Program-made: the position numbers and the translations under genes
Notes under the pieces: generated by a model
Told to the model about the DNA's origin: nothing
Database searches by the model: none
Seen by the model: the letters and a program-made list of their open reading frames with translations, nothing else
Shown: positions 34,305-44,069 of the stretch, piece by piece
Layout of the letters: every line of letters starts with the position of its first letter
Position numbering within the stretch: position 1 is the stretch's first letter
Origin: Streptosporangiaceae bacterium
GTDB taxonomy: Bacteria; Actinomycetota; Actinomycetes; Streptosporangiales; Streptosporangiaceae
DNA: 64,000 nt
Direction: 5' to 3'
NCBI GenBank assembly: GCA_025934375.1
Contig: JAICYD010000006.1
Coordinates: forward strand, 1 to 64,000

Positions 34305-34887
34305 CCACGGGCTGCGGCATGGTCAGGTAAATCTATGGTGGTTGGAGTAGACATTCGACGTCGAGCCAGGTAATCTTCCTGCTGTAAGCGAAGAAGAGAA
34401 AATCATTGAGGCGCGGCAGATGACGAACTGCCCGCAAGACTAGGAGCACCGAGGTACGGCGCTGTTGGCGAGTGCAGTAACGGTACGTGCCGAAGGTGCA
34501 GGACCGGTCAGGTGCGCCGGGGCCGGGCATGATGAAAGGCTCCGGGGCAGTGACCAGCGGCGTTCCACGCGCTGGGACCGAAGTTGAAGGATCCAGAAGG
34601 TGGAACTCAGGCCGCGCCGAAGGTAGCCGGAAAGCTCAGAGGAGAAGGGGAGGGTTGCGCACCGTCGGATCGCCCGTTGCCGGCTGGAGCACGCCGGGCG
34701 GGTACCGCAGTCCCATCAGTAAGGAAGGTGGTCTTCGGTCACGCATACGCGATTCCCGCGCCGCCCGCCCTCGCAGTCGGGCCGCGCGGAAAAGGCAAGC
34801 CGGCGAAGCTGCCGGTAGATGGTAGTGAAACTCAAACCCTGGGCCCCGGTGCTACGGCACCGGGGTCCTCATGCTGTGGAGGGTGCG
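34305..34887 (+). other. 580-nt gene-free stretch, possibly a structured RNA
   Basis: No convincing protein is present. The part 34480-34830 has a purine-rich pattern with repeated GAAGGT, GGAAAG and GGTGGAAC motifs, unlike shadow frames of coding DNA. It resembles RNA domains of group II introns, whose 3' remnant is found elsewhere in this window, but I cannot fold or search it here. It ends in a very stable hairpin before the MerR gene. A minus-strand frame to 34333 (RHLPRLNDFLFFAYSRKITW) also looks protein-like and could be a gene tail. Confidence 0.35.
34841..34868 (+). terminator. Hairpin with UACG tetraloop before the MerR gene
   Basis: A 12-bp stem (34841-34852 with 34857-34868, one G-U pair) closes on C(UACG)G, a member of the extra-stable UNCG loops. 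It lies 19 nt before the MerR ATG and just upstream of its ribosome site (GGAGGG). No U-run follows, so it may be an attenuator, an RNA 3' end or a stabilising element. Confidence 0.5.
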
Positions 34888-35232
34888 ATGGGCCATACCC
34901 CGCAAGACGCTGGCGGGGCCGGGGCCGGAAAGCTCGACGATGACGACTACCCCGCCTACACCATAGGCCGGGCCGCGGAGATACTCGGCACCACGCAGGG
35001 GTTCCTGCGGAGCCTGGGCGAGGCCGGGCTGATCGAGCCGCAGCGCTCGCCCGGCGGGCACCGCCGCTACTCCCGCTATCAGCTGCGGCTGGCGGGCCGC
35101 GCCCGTGAGCTCGTCGACCAGGGCACCACGCTGGACGCCGCCTGCCGCATCATCATCTTGGAAGACCAGCTCGCCGACGCCCAGCGAATCAACGCCCAGC
35201 TCACCGCCCGCGAGCCGCGGCCGCCCCGATGA
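34888..35232 (+). CDS. MerR-type HTH regulator
   Basis: 114 residues. The HTH and wing are PAYTIGRAAEILGTTQGFLR, GEAGLIEPQRSPGGHRRYSR, then a helix YQLRLAGRARELVDQGTTLD and a short coiled coil (IILEDQLADAQRINAQL). It lacks cysteine or ligand-binding extensions, like HspR-type or MlrA-like short regulators. Actinobacterial proteins of this form often sit with cold-shock or stress genes; a cold-shock gene lies 4 kb away. Target unknown. Confidence 0.8.
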   Translation: MGHTPQDAGGAGAGKLDDDDYPAYTIGRAAEILGTTQGFLRSLGEAGLIEPQRSPGGHRRYSRYQLRLAGRARELVDQGTTLDAACRIIILEDQLADAQRINAQLTAREPRPPR

Positions 35233-35398
35233 CCCCGGGCACCCGGGACGTCCCCGCCCAGGACGGTTCACAAGTAGGCGGACCCGACGGACCGCGGACC
35301 CGACGGACCACCGGCGGCCTTTCAAACCCCGGCACCGGCCTGCCGAAGCCCGAAACGACCGGAGACGAGCCGGTGACCCGGTACCAGCACGCCCGCGC

Positions 35399-36646
35399 CT
35401 ACGCCGAGGCCAAACCGGCGAACCTCACCCCGGTCTCCCGCCGAGGCGGCCGTAAGCCCGAGGAGGGTTCACAGACGCGGTTCCGGCCAGGGCCGGGAGT
35501 GCGGGGTTCCTGCGCTGGCGATGCCGCGATCAGCTCTTCGAGTTGCCGGACGATGGCTGCGGGCGGGATCGGCAGCGGCCGCGCGAATACGTTAAGCAGC
35601 GTGTCAACCGACTGGCCGACGGTGAACCTTGCCCCGGCGTCGTGCCGGGAGGCCGCCGGCACGGGCCCGCTGCCGACGGCCTCGCGGATGCCCCAAGCGA
35701 GTGCCTCGGCGTTATCCGGGCTGACGAGCACCATCGCGCCGCAGTCGGTCTCGGGCAGGCCGCCGTCGTCAGAGGCAACCACCCGGCAGCCCGAGTGCTG
35801 AGCCTCGATGGAGGCGATGCCGAAGGTCTCGTGCCAGTACTGGCTGTTGGACGGCATGACCACGATGTCGTGGCGGGCCATCAAAGCGGCCATCGCACCC
35901 GGCGTCTTGCGGCTGGCCACCAGGGAGATTCCGGGGTGCGCGCCGAGCATTCGCTCGATGATCTTTCCCTGCGGCTTGTCCGCGCCTGCGGTCGTGGCGG
36001 TGAACGTGAGTCCGGGGTCTTGCTCGATGATGTCGATGTGCAGTGTCTCCAGCAGGGTGTAGATGCCCTTCTCCGGGCTCAGCCTGCCCGCGAACAGGAT
36101 GCGGGTCGTCCCGGTTGGGCGCCCGGGCCGGGAGGCAGCGGCGAAGTCTGGTTCGGCGAACGGGTAAACCACGCTGATCGTGGCGATGTCCACATCGAGG
36201 TATTCCGACCACAGCGCGGCGGCGTACTGGCTGGTGGCGATCAGTGCGCGTTCCCTGGTCCCCGCGATGGCGAATGCTCTCTTGCGTTCCCTGATGGGCG
36301 GCGGGTTGTGCAGGATGAGGAACGCAGGGTGCCTGGTCGGCACGGTGTGCGGCTCGTTGACGAAGACGACGGTGCTGTCGAGTCCGCCGACTTCGGCCAG
36401 CGTGGCCAGTGACAGGAACGGGATGTCAGCGAATCCATCCCTGCCATCGCGGGAACCAAGGCCGACGGTGACTACCTGCGCTGCTACGCCGCGCCGGGTC
36501 AGTTCCCGGACTTGGCCAACGGTGTAGTTCTCCGATCCGCCGGTGCCGGCGGGCAGTGGGTTTCCTGGGGACCAGATAAACGATATCAACGTCTTTAGCC
36601 CGCATTCCCTTGTGGCCGAGGCACCGGGGATAGCGGGTGCGTGCAC
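35399..36646 (-). CDS. GT4-family glycosyltransferase
   Basis: 415 residues in the open frame. The family part begins around residue 17 with LKTLISFIWSPGNPLPAGTG then GSENYTVGQVRELTRRG, so the real start may be downstream of the GTG at 36646; no ATG is available there. Motifs of the GT-B fold are RILFAGRLSPEKGIYTLLET, DIVVMPSNSQYWHETFGIAS and IEAQHSGCRVVASDDGGLPE (the E-x7-E region). The donor is probably a nucleotide sugar; the acceptor is unknown. The last 35 residues are low-complexity. Confidence 0.8.
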   Translation of the reverse strand: MHAPAIPGASATRECGLKTLISFIWSPGNPLPAGTGGSENYTVGQVRELTRRGVAAQVVTVGLGSRDGRDGFADIPFLSLATLAEVGGLDSTVVFVNEPHTVPTRHPAFLILHNPPPIRERKRAFAIAGTRERALIATSQYAAALWSEYLDVDIATISVVYPFAEPDFAAASRPGRPTGTTRILFAGRLSPEKGIYTLLETLHIDIIEQDPGLTFTATTAGADKPQGKIIERMLGAHPGISLVASRKTPGAMAALMARHDIVVMPSNSQYWHETFGIASIEAQHSGCRVVASDDGGLPETDCGAMVLVSPDNAEALAWGIREAVGSGPVPAASRHDAGARFTVGQSVDTLLNVFARPLPIPPAAIVRQLEELIAASPAQEPRTPGPGRNRVCEPSSGLRPPRRETGVRFAGLASA

Positions 36647-37128
36647 GCGAGGCCGGTGTCCCTCGCGGCCGACCGCGTACCAGCCGACCGCGCTGTGAGC
36701 GTGAGCGGGCGGGCACAGTGCGGACCACGGTCGAGTCTGCGACCGGGCTGCAGCCTGACCCTGGCGAAGCGCTCGAAACCGGGATGCCGACGCATATCAG
36801 CGGCATTCGCAACGGCGAACATCAGCAGCGATCGCATAGTAGCACGAGCCGCCCCGGCCTGGTTGGCGGACGCGACCACGTCGGCAACCGCCCATCACCT
36901 GGGGAGTGCCGGCGGTCCGTAGCGCAGCCGTTGCCCGCAGGTTCTCCCGGGGCATGGGGACCGCCGGCCCATGCTGGCACGGGAGCCGCGGAAAGGCGCA
37001 GACTGATCACAATGAACAGTTAGTGCCCGGAGTCGGCATTAAGCTGCCTTCGAGGCCCTTCAATCCTCCGCCCGACTAAGCCCTGAACGTCTTCCGCGCA
37101 GGTCAGCGTGGGCGGCAGGGAACAGAGG
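36647..37128. other. Gene-free stretch between glycosyltransferase and small protein
   Basis: No full gene is evident. A minus-strand frame near 36740-36870 (ATMRSLLMFAVANAADMRRH) looks somewhat protein-like but has no start, family match or clean end. Confidence 0.25.
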
Positions 37129-37389
37129 ATGACCATGAGTGATTTTTACGGAATCGAGCCGGGTACCGTGCCTGGCTTCGCCGAAGCTGGCGCCGGCGCA
37201 TACATGAGCGTGGTGAAGTTGCCCGAGGAGACCGTCCAGCACATGGTCAGCTTCATGGAGAGGCTGCGCGGCATGTACGAGGCCGATCCGCTCGCGTTCG
37301 AGGTATGCGTCCGGCACGTCGCCTCCGTGATCGAGGATCAGCGTCGTCACGAGGGGAAGGCTGACCCGCGAGGAGGCGCAGCGCCCTGA
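37129..37389 (+). CDS. Small acidic protein, unknown
   Basis: 86 residues from ATG 37129 (or 37135). Sequence features: MSDFYGIEPGTVPGFAEAGA and an amphipathic helical half (LPEETVQHMVSFMERLRGMY then LAFEVCVRHVASVIEDQRRH). Acidic, one Cys, no membrane segment. The last 43 nt overlap the desaturase end on the other strand. The codon pattern is convincing, but I cannot assign a family. Confidence 0.55.
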   Translation: MTMSDFYGIEPGTVPGFAEAGAGAYMSVVKLPEETVQHMVSFMERLRGMYEADPLAFEVCVRHVASVIEDQRRHEGKADPRGGAAP

Positions 37390-38435
37390 CGTGGCGCCGG
37401 GACGGCCTTGCCGCCAGCGACCGGACGGCCCAGTTCACCGCCGACGACGGCGAGGTGGCCAAGGGCCTGGGCATAGGACCTGAGCAGGCTCGCCTGGGTG
37501 TACGCCACGTTCCGGTCGGCGCAGAACGCGGCCACCAGCGCCTGTGCCGTGCGCAGGTTCGGCCGCGGCATCGACGGGAAGAGATGGTGCTCGATCTGGT
37601 AGTTCAGGCCGCCGAGGGCGAAGTCGGTGAGCCAGCCACCACGGACGTTGCGTGAGGTCAGGACCTGACGGCGCAGGAAGTCGGTCTTATCGGATGCCGC
37701 GAGGATCGGCATCCCCTTGTGGTTGGGCGCGAAGGAACAGCCCAGGTAGAACCCGAACAGGCCTTGCTGGACGATGACGAACGCGACCGCCTTGACTGGC
37801 GGCAGGACGAGGAGCACCGCGGTGAGATAGGCGACGAAGTGCACCGCGAGCAGCGTCGCCTCCCAGGCACGGTGCCGGCAGCTGGCTCCGGTCACCGTAC
37901 GGATGCTCGACGCGTGCAGGCTGATCGCCTCGAAGAACAGCATCGGGACGAGCAGGTAGGCCTGGTAGCGAAAGACTAGCCGCTGAACGCCCCGCGCGGC
38001 CCGCGCCCTTGAGCCGGAGAACGCCAGCACGCCGATCATGATGTCCGGGTCGGCGCCCTCGGTGTTCGGGTGGGCATGATGCCGGCTGTGCTTGCCGGCC
38101 CACCAGGCGAAGCTGACGCCGGTGCCGAGATTGCCGCACGCGATGCCGAGGACGGTGTTGGCGCGCCGGGTACGGAAGACCTGGCTGTGCCCGGCATCGT
38201 GGCCGAGGAAACCGATCTGGGCGAAGACGGCCGCCAGGAATACCCCGTCGGCCAGTTGCCACCATGAATCCCCGATGACGGCGAACGCCGCCCAGCCGGC
38301 TGCGAATGCCGCCACGGTGAGCGTGATCTTCCAGGCGTAATATCGCGGCCGGCGGTCCAGCAGGCCCGACTGCCTCACCTGCCTGGACAGGGCGGCGTAG
38401 TCGCTGCCACGCGGGCTGGCAGGCTCAGGCGTCAT
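37347..38435 (-). CDS. Membrane fatty-acid desaturase (acyl-lipid front-end type)
   Basis: 362 residues. Three histidine boxes are in order: GFLGHDAGHSQ, WAGKHSRHHAHPN and LNYQIEHHLFPSMPR. The Q-x-x-H-H box marks the delta-6/omega-3-like acyl-lipid class. Hydrophobic segments surround them (AAFAAGWAAFAVIGDS, ATLLAVHFVAYLTAVLLVLP). The enzyme inserts a double bond into membrane lipid acyl chains using a di-iron site and ferredoxin-type electrons. The N-terminal cytochrome b5 fusion of eukaryotic enzymes is absent, as usual in bacteria. A cold-shock gene 0.6 kb away fits a membrane-fluidity role. Confidence 0.9.
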   Translation of the reverse strand: MTPEPASPRGSDYAALSRQVRQSGLLDRRPRYYAWKITLTVAAFAAGWAAFAVIGDSWWQLADGVFLAAVFAQIGFLGHDAGHSQVFRTRRANTVLGIACGNLGTGVSFAWWAGKHSRHHAHPNTEGADPDIMIGVLAFSGSRARAARGVQRLVFRYQAYLLVPMLFFEAISLHASSIRTVTGASCRHRAWEATLLAVHFVAYLTAVLLVLPPVKAVAFVIVQQGLFGFYLGCSFAPNHKGMPILAASDKTDFLRRQVLTSRNVRGGWLTDFALGGLNYQIEHHLFPSMPRPNLRTAQALVAAFCADRNVAYTQASLLRSYAQALGHLAVVGGELGRPVAGGKAVPAPRQGAAPPRGSAFPS

Positions 38436-39026
38436 TGCGGCTCCTCGAGGTTGGGCACGGTCATGCTGATCGGGAGCCGCCAGGACTGGGACGGCGTCAA
38501 GTTGCGGCGCGGCCCGAAGCCATGTGAGATCCGGGAGCCAGCAGCCCGCGTGATCCGCGAAGCGTGCCGCTTCCCGCGACGCCGGTGCACGTTTCCTGGT
38601 CAGTGTAACCCGGCCGCCGCCACAGGAAGTGATCGCATTCTGGAATACTATTGCTAGTTTCCTCCTGCGAGCATGTACTCGGATCGCTGCATGTCAGTTA
38701 CTGGCGGCCGCCTTCCGCCTCCCGGCTCCCGGCGCGCGGCCGGTTCGCGGCGACGTGGAAGGCAGGCGGGAATGAAGCTGGCTTGGCCCTTCTCCGGCGG
38801 TGTCGGGCGAGCCTGGCCCTGGCTGGTGCCTTCGAAGTACGGGTCGGTCCGCGATGGTGTTAGATTGAGCCTGGTTACAGTCGAAGTTCGTGCTCGTGTA
38901 ATAGCGCCTGCGGATTCTGACAGCGGGCGCCTGCATTCCAGAGCTCTCCTTGACGGGAGGGCAGGTGGCCGTGCAGCCCGGGATGCACGCCGTGGGTCCT
39001 GATGATCGTCTCAGAAGGAGAGCACG
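38436..39026. other. Upstream region of the cold-shock gene
   Basis: No convincing gene. Frames here have shadow character. A long 5' leader before the cold-shock start would be normal for this family, as such mRNAs carry temperature-sensing structures, but I see no sharp conserved element apart from AAGGAG just before the start. Confidence 0.35.
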
Positions 39027-39230
39027 GTGGCTCAGGGAACAGTGAAGTGGTTCAACGCGGACAAGGGCTATGGCTTTATCGCTCCCGACGACGCCACGCA
39101 GGATGTCTTCGTTCACCAGTCCGCGATCGAGACTGACGGTTACCGCAGCCTGCAAGACAACCAGCGCGTCGAGTACACCACCGTCCGCGGGGCCAAGGGT
39201 CCCCAGGCCGAGCACGTCCGGCCCCTCTGA
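39027..39230 (+). CDS. Cold-shock domain protein
   Basis: 67 residues, GTG start with AAGGAG upstream. Whole-length [23 protein letters not shown] (RNP1 region KGYGFI), [17 protein letters not shown] (RNP2 DVFVH), [19 protein letters not shown]. Acts as a single-stranded RNA/DNA chaperone. Slightly unusual is Ala rather than Thr or Glu after the RNP1 Ile. Followed by a sigma factor gene in the same direction, with 135 nt between. Confidence 0.95.
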   Translation: MAQGTVKWFNADKGYGFIAPDDATQDVFVHQSAIETDGYRSLQDNQRVEYTTVRGAKGPQAEHVRPL

Positions 39231-39365
39231 AGTCGCAAGCGGTACCTGGGGGACGGCTACCAACGCCGGGGCGCCCTCCGCTAGAGATGCGCGGGCCGCC
39301 TGCTCCCCGCAAATGCCTGGTCGCTGAGCCATGGCCAGCCCAACCGCACCTGATACCGGGCTGAA

Positions 39366-40355
39366 ATGGCGCACCCAGGCCCGGCCCAGGATGAGCCGTC
39401 GTTTCCCGGGGGGGACGATGAGCGCCCTCAGGCCGCCACCAGCGCCACTAGCGACCCGGTCAAGGACTACCTCAGGCGGATCGTCAAGGTGCCGCTGCTC
39501 AGCGCCGGGCAGGAGGTTGAGCTGGCCAAACGGATCGAGGCTGGCCTGTTCGCCGAGCAGAAGCTCGCCGAGGGCAGCCGGGCCCTTTCCGCCGAGGCGC
39601 AGGCTGACCTTGAGCAGGTCGCCAAAGATGGCAGGAGCGCCAAGACTCACCTGGTGGAGGCCAACCTGCGTCTGGTCGTGTCGGTGGCCAGGAGATACAA
39701 CGGGCGCGGGATGCTGCTCTTGGACCTGATCCAGGAGGGAAACCTGGGCATGATGCGCGGTGTGGAGAAGTTCGATTACACCAGGGGGTACAAGTTCTCC
39801 ACCTATGCCACCTGGTGGATCCGGCAGGCGATCACCCGGGCGATGGCCGACCAGTCTCGCATTATCCGCCTCCCGGCGCACACAAGCGAGGCCATTACCA
39901 GGCTGGCCTGGGTGCAGCGGCAGATGCTCCAGGATCTGGGCCGGGAGCCCACATCCCGAGAGCTCGCGGCCGAGCTGGACATGACCCTAGAGAAGCTCAT
40001 CGAGTTGCAACGGTGCAGCCGCGAGCCGATCTCCCTGCACACGCCGCTCGGCGAGGCCGGGGACGGCGAGCTCGGCGACCTGATCGAGGACTCCGCGGCC
40101 GCCGGACCCGTCGAGGTGGTGACCTTTACCCTGCTGCAGGAGCAGGTGCAGGAGATCCTCCAAACCCTGACCGAGCGCGAGGCCGGCGTGGTGTCCTTGC
40201 GGTTCGGGCTAGCCGACGGGCGGCCCAGGACCTTGGACGAGATCGGCAAGCTCTACGGGGTCACCCGGGAACGGGTCCGGCAGATCGAGTCCAAGACCTT
40301 GTCCAAGCTGCGCCATCCGTCCCGGTCCAAGCTCCTGCGGGAATACCTCGATTGA
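39366..40355 (+). CDS. Principal-type sigma-70 factor (HrdA-like, group 1/2)
   Basis: 329 residues. Region 1.2 ([20 protein letters not shown]), region 2 ([40 protein letters not shown]), region 3 ([20 protein letters not shown]) and region 4 ([40 protein letters not shown]) are all present. The long acidic region 1.1 is absent, which points to a group 2 alternative factor such as HrdA/HrdD rather than the essential HrdB. The promoter-reading helices match the principal type, so it should recognise ordinary -10/-35 boxes, perhaps under stress. Confidence 0.9.
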   Translation: MAHPGPAQDEPSFPGGDDERPQAATSATSDPVKDYLRRIVKVPLLSAGQEVELAKRIEAGLFAEQKLAEGSRALSAEAQADLEQVAKDGRSAKTHLVEANLRLVVSVARRYNGRGMLLLDLIQEGNLGMMRGVEKFDYTRGYKFSTYATWWIRQAITRAMADQSRIIRLPAHTSEAITRLAWVQRQMLQDLGREPTSRELAAELDMTLEKLIELQRCSREPISLHTPLGEAGDGELGDLIEDSAAAGPVEVVTFTLLQEQVQEILQTLTEREAGVVSLRFGLADGRPRTLDEIGKLYGVTRERVRQIESKTLSKLRHPSRSKLLREYLD

Positions 40356-40356
40356 T

Positions 40357-40530
40357 CTAGCGGCAGCCGACGCGCGCGACCTCCGAGCGGAAGGACATCG
40401 TGATCTGCTGAAGCAGCAGCGGTGCCGACGGGTGCGGGTCATGGCGCGGCAGTACCGCGTAGATGCCACGCGTCGGCGGATTGACGAGGGCCAAGGTGGT
40501 GACCCCTGCCCGCAGCGTCGTGCTGAGCAC
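40357..40530 (-). pseudogene. C-terminal remnant, LysR-type effector domain-like
   Basis: A minus-strand frame ending at 40357 reads GVLSTTLRAGVTTLALVNPP then TRGIYAVLPRHDPHPSAPLL and LLQQITMSFRSEVARVG. The end resembles LysR-type effector domains ('..L..P....Y.V.PR......R.F...'). Sequence beyond 40530 upstream is unrelated. It faces the NTF2-like remnant head to head with no intergenic space. Confidence 0.35.
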
Positions 40531-40532
40531 TC

Positions 40533-40919
40533 CGGGTATCCGACATCGCGCTCGCCGCCACGACCGCGGCGGTCGGCGATGAGGTACTCGCCCCGCTGCG
40601 CGCCTACATCCGCGGGCACGCAACCGGCGACCCGGCCCATCTCCGCGAGGCGTTCCTGCCCACGGCCCACGTTGAGGGGATGCGGAACGGGACCTTCGTG
40701 TCATGGCGCCTCGATGATTACTGCGCGCTCTTCCACGGGCAGCCAGCACCAGACGAGCCGGCCCGCTCCCGTCGCATCGACGCTGTGGACGTTCGCGGAA
40801 CGGTCGCGACGGCATCGATGACGCTCCGGCACGGAGCAGACGTCTTCGCCGACATCTTCCTGCTGGTTCACGTCGATGGCCAGTGGCGGATCGCAAACAA
40901 GGCCTACCATCGCCACTGA
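40533..40919 (+). pseudogene. NTF2/SnoaL-like (lumazine-binding) gene lacking its start
   Basis: The frame from about 40533 reads VSDIALAATTAAVGDEVLAP then YIRGHATGDPAHLREAFLPT and HVEGMRNGTFVSWRLDDYCA, ending ADIFLLVHVDGQWRIANKAY. This is a complete NTF2-like fold of the putative lumazine-binding group. There is no ATG, GTG or TTG in frame between the upstream stop (40524) and 40680. The ATG at 40680 would drop the first two helices. The start codon seems deleted; GTA stands where GTG would be expected. Confidence 0.6.
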
Positions 40920-41091
40920 TGGGATCCTTCCGCGGCCAGCGCGGAACTGCGGAGTAGGCGTAGCAGGAGCCGGTGAGGCCGACGGTCAGGGTTACCGGCC
41001 CGGGCCGCTGTTGTAGAGGTCGATGGCTTCGCGCCGAAGGCCGTGTCAGCAGGATTTCAGCGGCGTTTCAGCGTGCGCCGGCAGTCTCTCC

Positions 41092-43134
41092 TTACCGGCG
41101 CGGGCCGGGCAACACCGCTGCCTTCTCCGCGAAGTGACACGCGACCGGGTGGCCCTGCCCCCGGTCGGCCAGCACGGGTTCCTCGGTGGCACAGATGCCC
41201 TGCGCCTTCCAGCAGCGGGTGCGGAACCGGCATCCGGATGGCGGAGACGTTGCGCTCGGCACGTCACCGGTGAGCAGGATCCGGCGGCGTTGACGTTCCA
41301 CCTGCGGGTCGGGCACCGGCACCGCGGACAATAGCGCCTGAGTGTAGGGGTGCGACGGCGCGTCGTAGACCTGGGACCTGGTGCCGGTCTCCACGAGCTT
41401 GCCCAGGTACATGACGGCGACCCGGTCGCAGATGTGCCGAATCACCGACAGGTCGTGCGCGATGAACAGGTAGGAAAGACCAAGGCGATCCTGGAGGTCC
41501 TCCAGCAGGTTCACCACCCCGGCCTGGACCGAGACGTCGAGGGCGGAGACCGGCTCGTCGAGCACGAGCACTTTCGGTTCCAAGGCGAGGGCCCGGGCGA
41601 TGCCGACCCGTTGCCGCTGGCCGCCAGAGAACTCGTGCGGATACCGGTTGCGATGCTCGGGATTGAGGCCGACCAACCGGAACAACTCGGCCACCCGGGC
41701 CGGGCCGGTCCGGCGGTCCCAGCGCTCGTGCACCCGCAACGGCTCGGCCACGATCTCACCCACCGGAATCCGCGGGTCGAGCGAGGCCATCGGGTCCTGG
41801 AACACTACCTGCACGTGCTGGCGAAGCGCCCGCAGCTGGCGCCTGGTCTGCGTGGTCAGCTCCTGGTCCCCGAATCTCACCGAGCCCGACGTTGCCGGAA
41901 GCAGCTGCAGGATCGACCGTGCGGTGGTGGATTTCCCGCACCCTGATTCGCCAACCAGGCCGAGCGTCTCGCGTTCGCGTAGCTCCAGTGATACTCCGCA
42001 GACGGCGTGCACATTTCCTACCTTCCGGCGCGCCAGCCGGCCGCTGGTGAGCGGATAGTGCTTGACCAGGTCGGTGACGCCTATGATCGGCCGGTCGTCC
42101 ACGGCGGGCAACGTCTGCGGAGCCGGCGGCGCCGGGTCTGCGGTACCGAAGAGCGGCACGCCCGCGGCCAGCTCGCGCGAGCGGTGGCAGGCGGAGCTGT
42201 GCTCCGGTGCCGCCAGGCGCAGGGTCGGCTCTTCCTCGGCGCAACGCCCGATCACCACCGGGCAGCGGGGGACGAACGGGCAGCCGGGCGGCAGCTTGAC
42301 CAGTGACGGAGGTGCACCGGGGATCGGCCGCAATCGCGCGTAGCCGACGCCGTCCAGCCTGGGCAGCGAGCCCAGCAGGCCCAGCGTGTACGGCATCCGG
42401 GAGCGGAAGAAGATGTCGTCGACCGGACCGGCTTCGACCGGCTTGCCCGCGTACATGACCATGACCCGATCGGCCAGCCCGGCCACGATGCCCAGGTCAT
42501 GCGTGATCAAGATCATCGACGCCCCGGTCAGTTCCCGCGCGGAGCGCAGCGCCTCCAGCACCTGCGCCTGGATCGTGACGTCGAGCGCCGTGGTGGGCTC
42601 ATCGGCGATGATGACGTCCGGGTCGTTGGCCATGGCGATCGCGATCACCACCCGCTGGCGCATGCCGCCGGAGAGCTCATGCGGAAAGCGCCGCGCCTGC
42701 TCGGCGGCGCGCGGGATGCCGACCGCCTCCAGCAGTTCGACCGCGCGGCGGTGCGCGGCTTCCTTGCTCATTTCCCGCCGGGTCCAGATTGTCTCCGCCA
42801 CCTGCCAGCCGACGGTGAACGCCGGATTCAGCGAGCTGAGCGGATCTTGCGGGACGTACGCGATCACGCTGCCGCGCACGTGGGCCAGGTCCCGCTCCCG
42901 GAGGCTGAGCAACTCCTGGCCCGCTGCCTTGACCGAGCCGGTGACCCTCGCGTTCTTCGCCAGCAGGCCGAGGATGGCAAGCGCCGCCGTGGACTTGCCT
43001 GAGCCTGACTCGCCAACGATGCCGAGCGTCTCACCCCGGCCAAGCCTGAACGTCAGGTCCCTGACCGCGTGGACATCACCGTCGCGGGTGCGGAAGGTGA
43101 CGTTCAGGCCCATGACCTCCAGTAGCGGGCTCAC
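41092..43134 (-). CDS. Twin ABC ATPase of an oligopeptide transporter (DppD-DppF fusion)
   Basis: 680 residues from a GTG (43134) overlapping the permease stop by 4 nt. Two complete ABC domains. First: Walker [21 protein letters not shown], signature [16 protein letters not shown], Walker [15 protein letters not shown]-loop ITHDLG, then an oligopeptide-type C-terminal Cys motif ([17 protein letters not shown]). Second: [49 protein letters not shown], and a second Cys motif ([17 protein letters not shown]), which in this family can hold an Fe-S cluster. Powers import of oligopeptides or related solutes. The separate DppD and DppF of other bacteria are fused here. Confidence 0.92.
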   Translation of the reverse strand: MSPLLEVMGLNVTFRTRDGDVHAVRDLTFRLGRGETLGIVGESGSGKSTAALAILGLLAKNARVTGSVKAAGQELLSLRERDLAHVRGSVIAYVPQDPLSSLNPAFTVGWQVAETIWTRREMSKEAAHRRAVELLEAVGIPRAAEQARRFPHELSGGMRQRVVIAIAMANDPDVIIADEPTTALDVTIQAQVLEALRSARELTGASMILITHDLGIVAGLADRVMVMYAGKPVEAGPVDDIFFRSRMPYTLGLLGSLPRLDGVGYARLRPIPGAPPSLVKLPPGCPFVPRCPVVIGRCAEEEPTLRLAAPEHSSACHRSRELAAGVPLFGTADPAPPAPQTLPAVDDRPIIGVTDLVKHYPLTSGRLARRKVGNVHAVCGVSLELRERETLGLVGESGCGKSTTARSILQLLPATSGSVRFGDQELTTQTRRQLRALRQHVQVVFQDPMASLDPRIPVGEIVAEPLRVHERWDRRTGPARVAELFRLVGLNPEHRNRYPHEFSGGQRQRVGIARALALEPKVLVLDEPVSALDVSVQAGVVNLLEDLQDRLGLSYLFIAHDLSVIRHICDRVAVMYLGKLVETGTRSQVYDAPSHPYTQALLSAVPVPDPQVERQRRRILLTGDVPSATSPPSGCRFRTRCWKAQGICATEEPVLADRGQGHPVACHFAEKAAVLPGPRR

Positions 43135-44069
43135 CGAGTTGCTCGCTGGGTGGGATCGAGGGCGTCGCGCAGGCCGTCGCCGATGAAATTGATCGACAGG
43201 ATCGTTACCACCAGGAACCCCGACGGGAAGAAGAACAGCCACGGCAGCGAGGTCGCGGCATCTTGCCCGCTGCTGACCAGGCTGCCCAGGGATACCTCCG
43301 GCGGCTGGATGCCCAGACCGAGGAAGGACAAGACCGCCTCGATCAAGAGCGCGAGCGCGACCGTCAGCGTGGCGGTGACCACGATAGAGCCGATCGCGTT
43401 CGGGATCATGTGGCGGAAGACGATGCGCAGGTCGCTGGCCCCGATCGCGTGCTCGGCCTCGACGAACTCGCGCTCCCGCAGTGACAGGAACGCGCCGCGC
43501 ACCTGCCGGGCCAAGTTCGTCCACAGCAGCAAGCCGAGGATGAGGGCGATCCAGAACCAGCTCCCGGCTTGCTTGCTCAGCTTGTTCGCGAGCACCAGCA
43601 AGACCGCCAGCAACGGGACCGCGAGGATCAGGTCGGTGAACCGCATCAGCAGGGCATCCGCGAGCTTGCCGTAGTAGCCGGCTATCGCGCCGATCACGGT
43701 GCCGATCGTCGTCGCGATCAGCGCCACCAGCGCGGCCGTCTTGACCGATGTCGCCTCAGCCTCCATGACCTGCGCGAACAGGTCATGCCCGATCAGGTCG
43801 GTGCCGAACGGATGCTGTGGGGATGGGCCAGTGGCGAAGTCGCTGGTGATCGTCGAGTAGCTGTACTGCCAGAACACTGACCCGAGGGTCGACAGCAGCA
43901 CCAGGAGCAGGAACACGACCAGGCCGGCCAGGGCGAGGCGATGATGGGCGAACCGCTCGAGGGCCAGCCGGAACTGGCTGCGGGACTCGACCGCGGGATC
44001 CTGGATGGCATCGGTGACCAGGGTGAGGGCCGGGGTCGGCGGGGTGATGCCAGGCGCGGGCTCAGGCAT
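43131..44069 (-). CDS. Oligopeptide ABC permease, DppC-like
   Basis: 312 residues, six transmembrane helices ([20 protein letters not shown] near the start, [20 protein letters not shown] later). The EAA loop reads [20 protein letters not shown], the coupling helix to the ATPase. The N-terminal cytoplasmic tail has the OppC-type [19 protein letters not shown]. Overlaps both neighbours by a few bases, so translation is coupled. Confidence 0.9.
   Translation of the reverse strand: MPEPAPGITPPTPALTLVTDAIQDPAVESRSQFRLALERFAHHRLALAGLVVFLLLVLLSTLGSVFWQYSYSTITSDFATGPSPQHPFGTDLIGHDLFAQVMEAEATSVKTAALVALIATTIGTVIGAIAGYYGKLADALLMRFTDLILAVPLLAVLLVLANKLSKQAGSWFWIALILGLLLWTNLARQVRGAFLSLREREFVEAEHAIGASDLRIVFRHMIPNAIGSIVVTATLTVALALLIEAVLSFLGLGIQPPEVSLGSLVSSGQDAATSLPWLFFFPSGFLVVTILSINFIGDGLRDALDPTQRATR

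Noticed and set aside
35229-35801. Frame starting in an ATGA overlap with the MerR stop
   Set aside because: Tempting as a coupled gene, but the sequence is low-complexity Pro/Gly/Thr and most of it is antisense to the glycosyltransferase.
38673-39002. 109-codon frame before the cold-shock gene
   Set aside because: Arg/Gly-rich with no family pattern; the stretch is better read as a leader.
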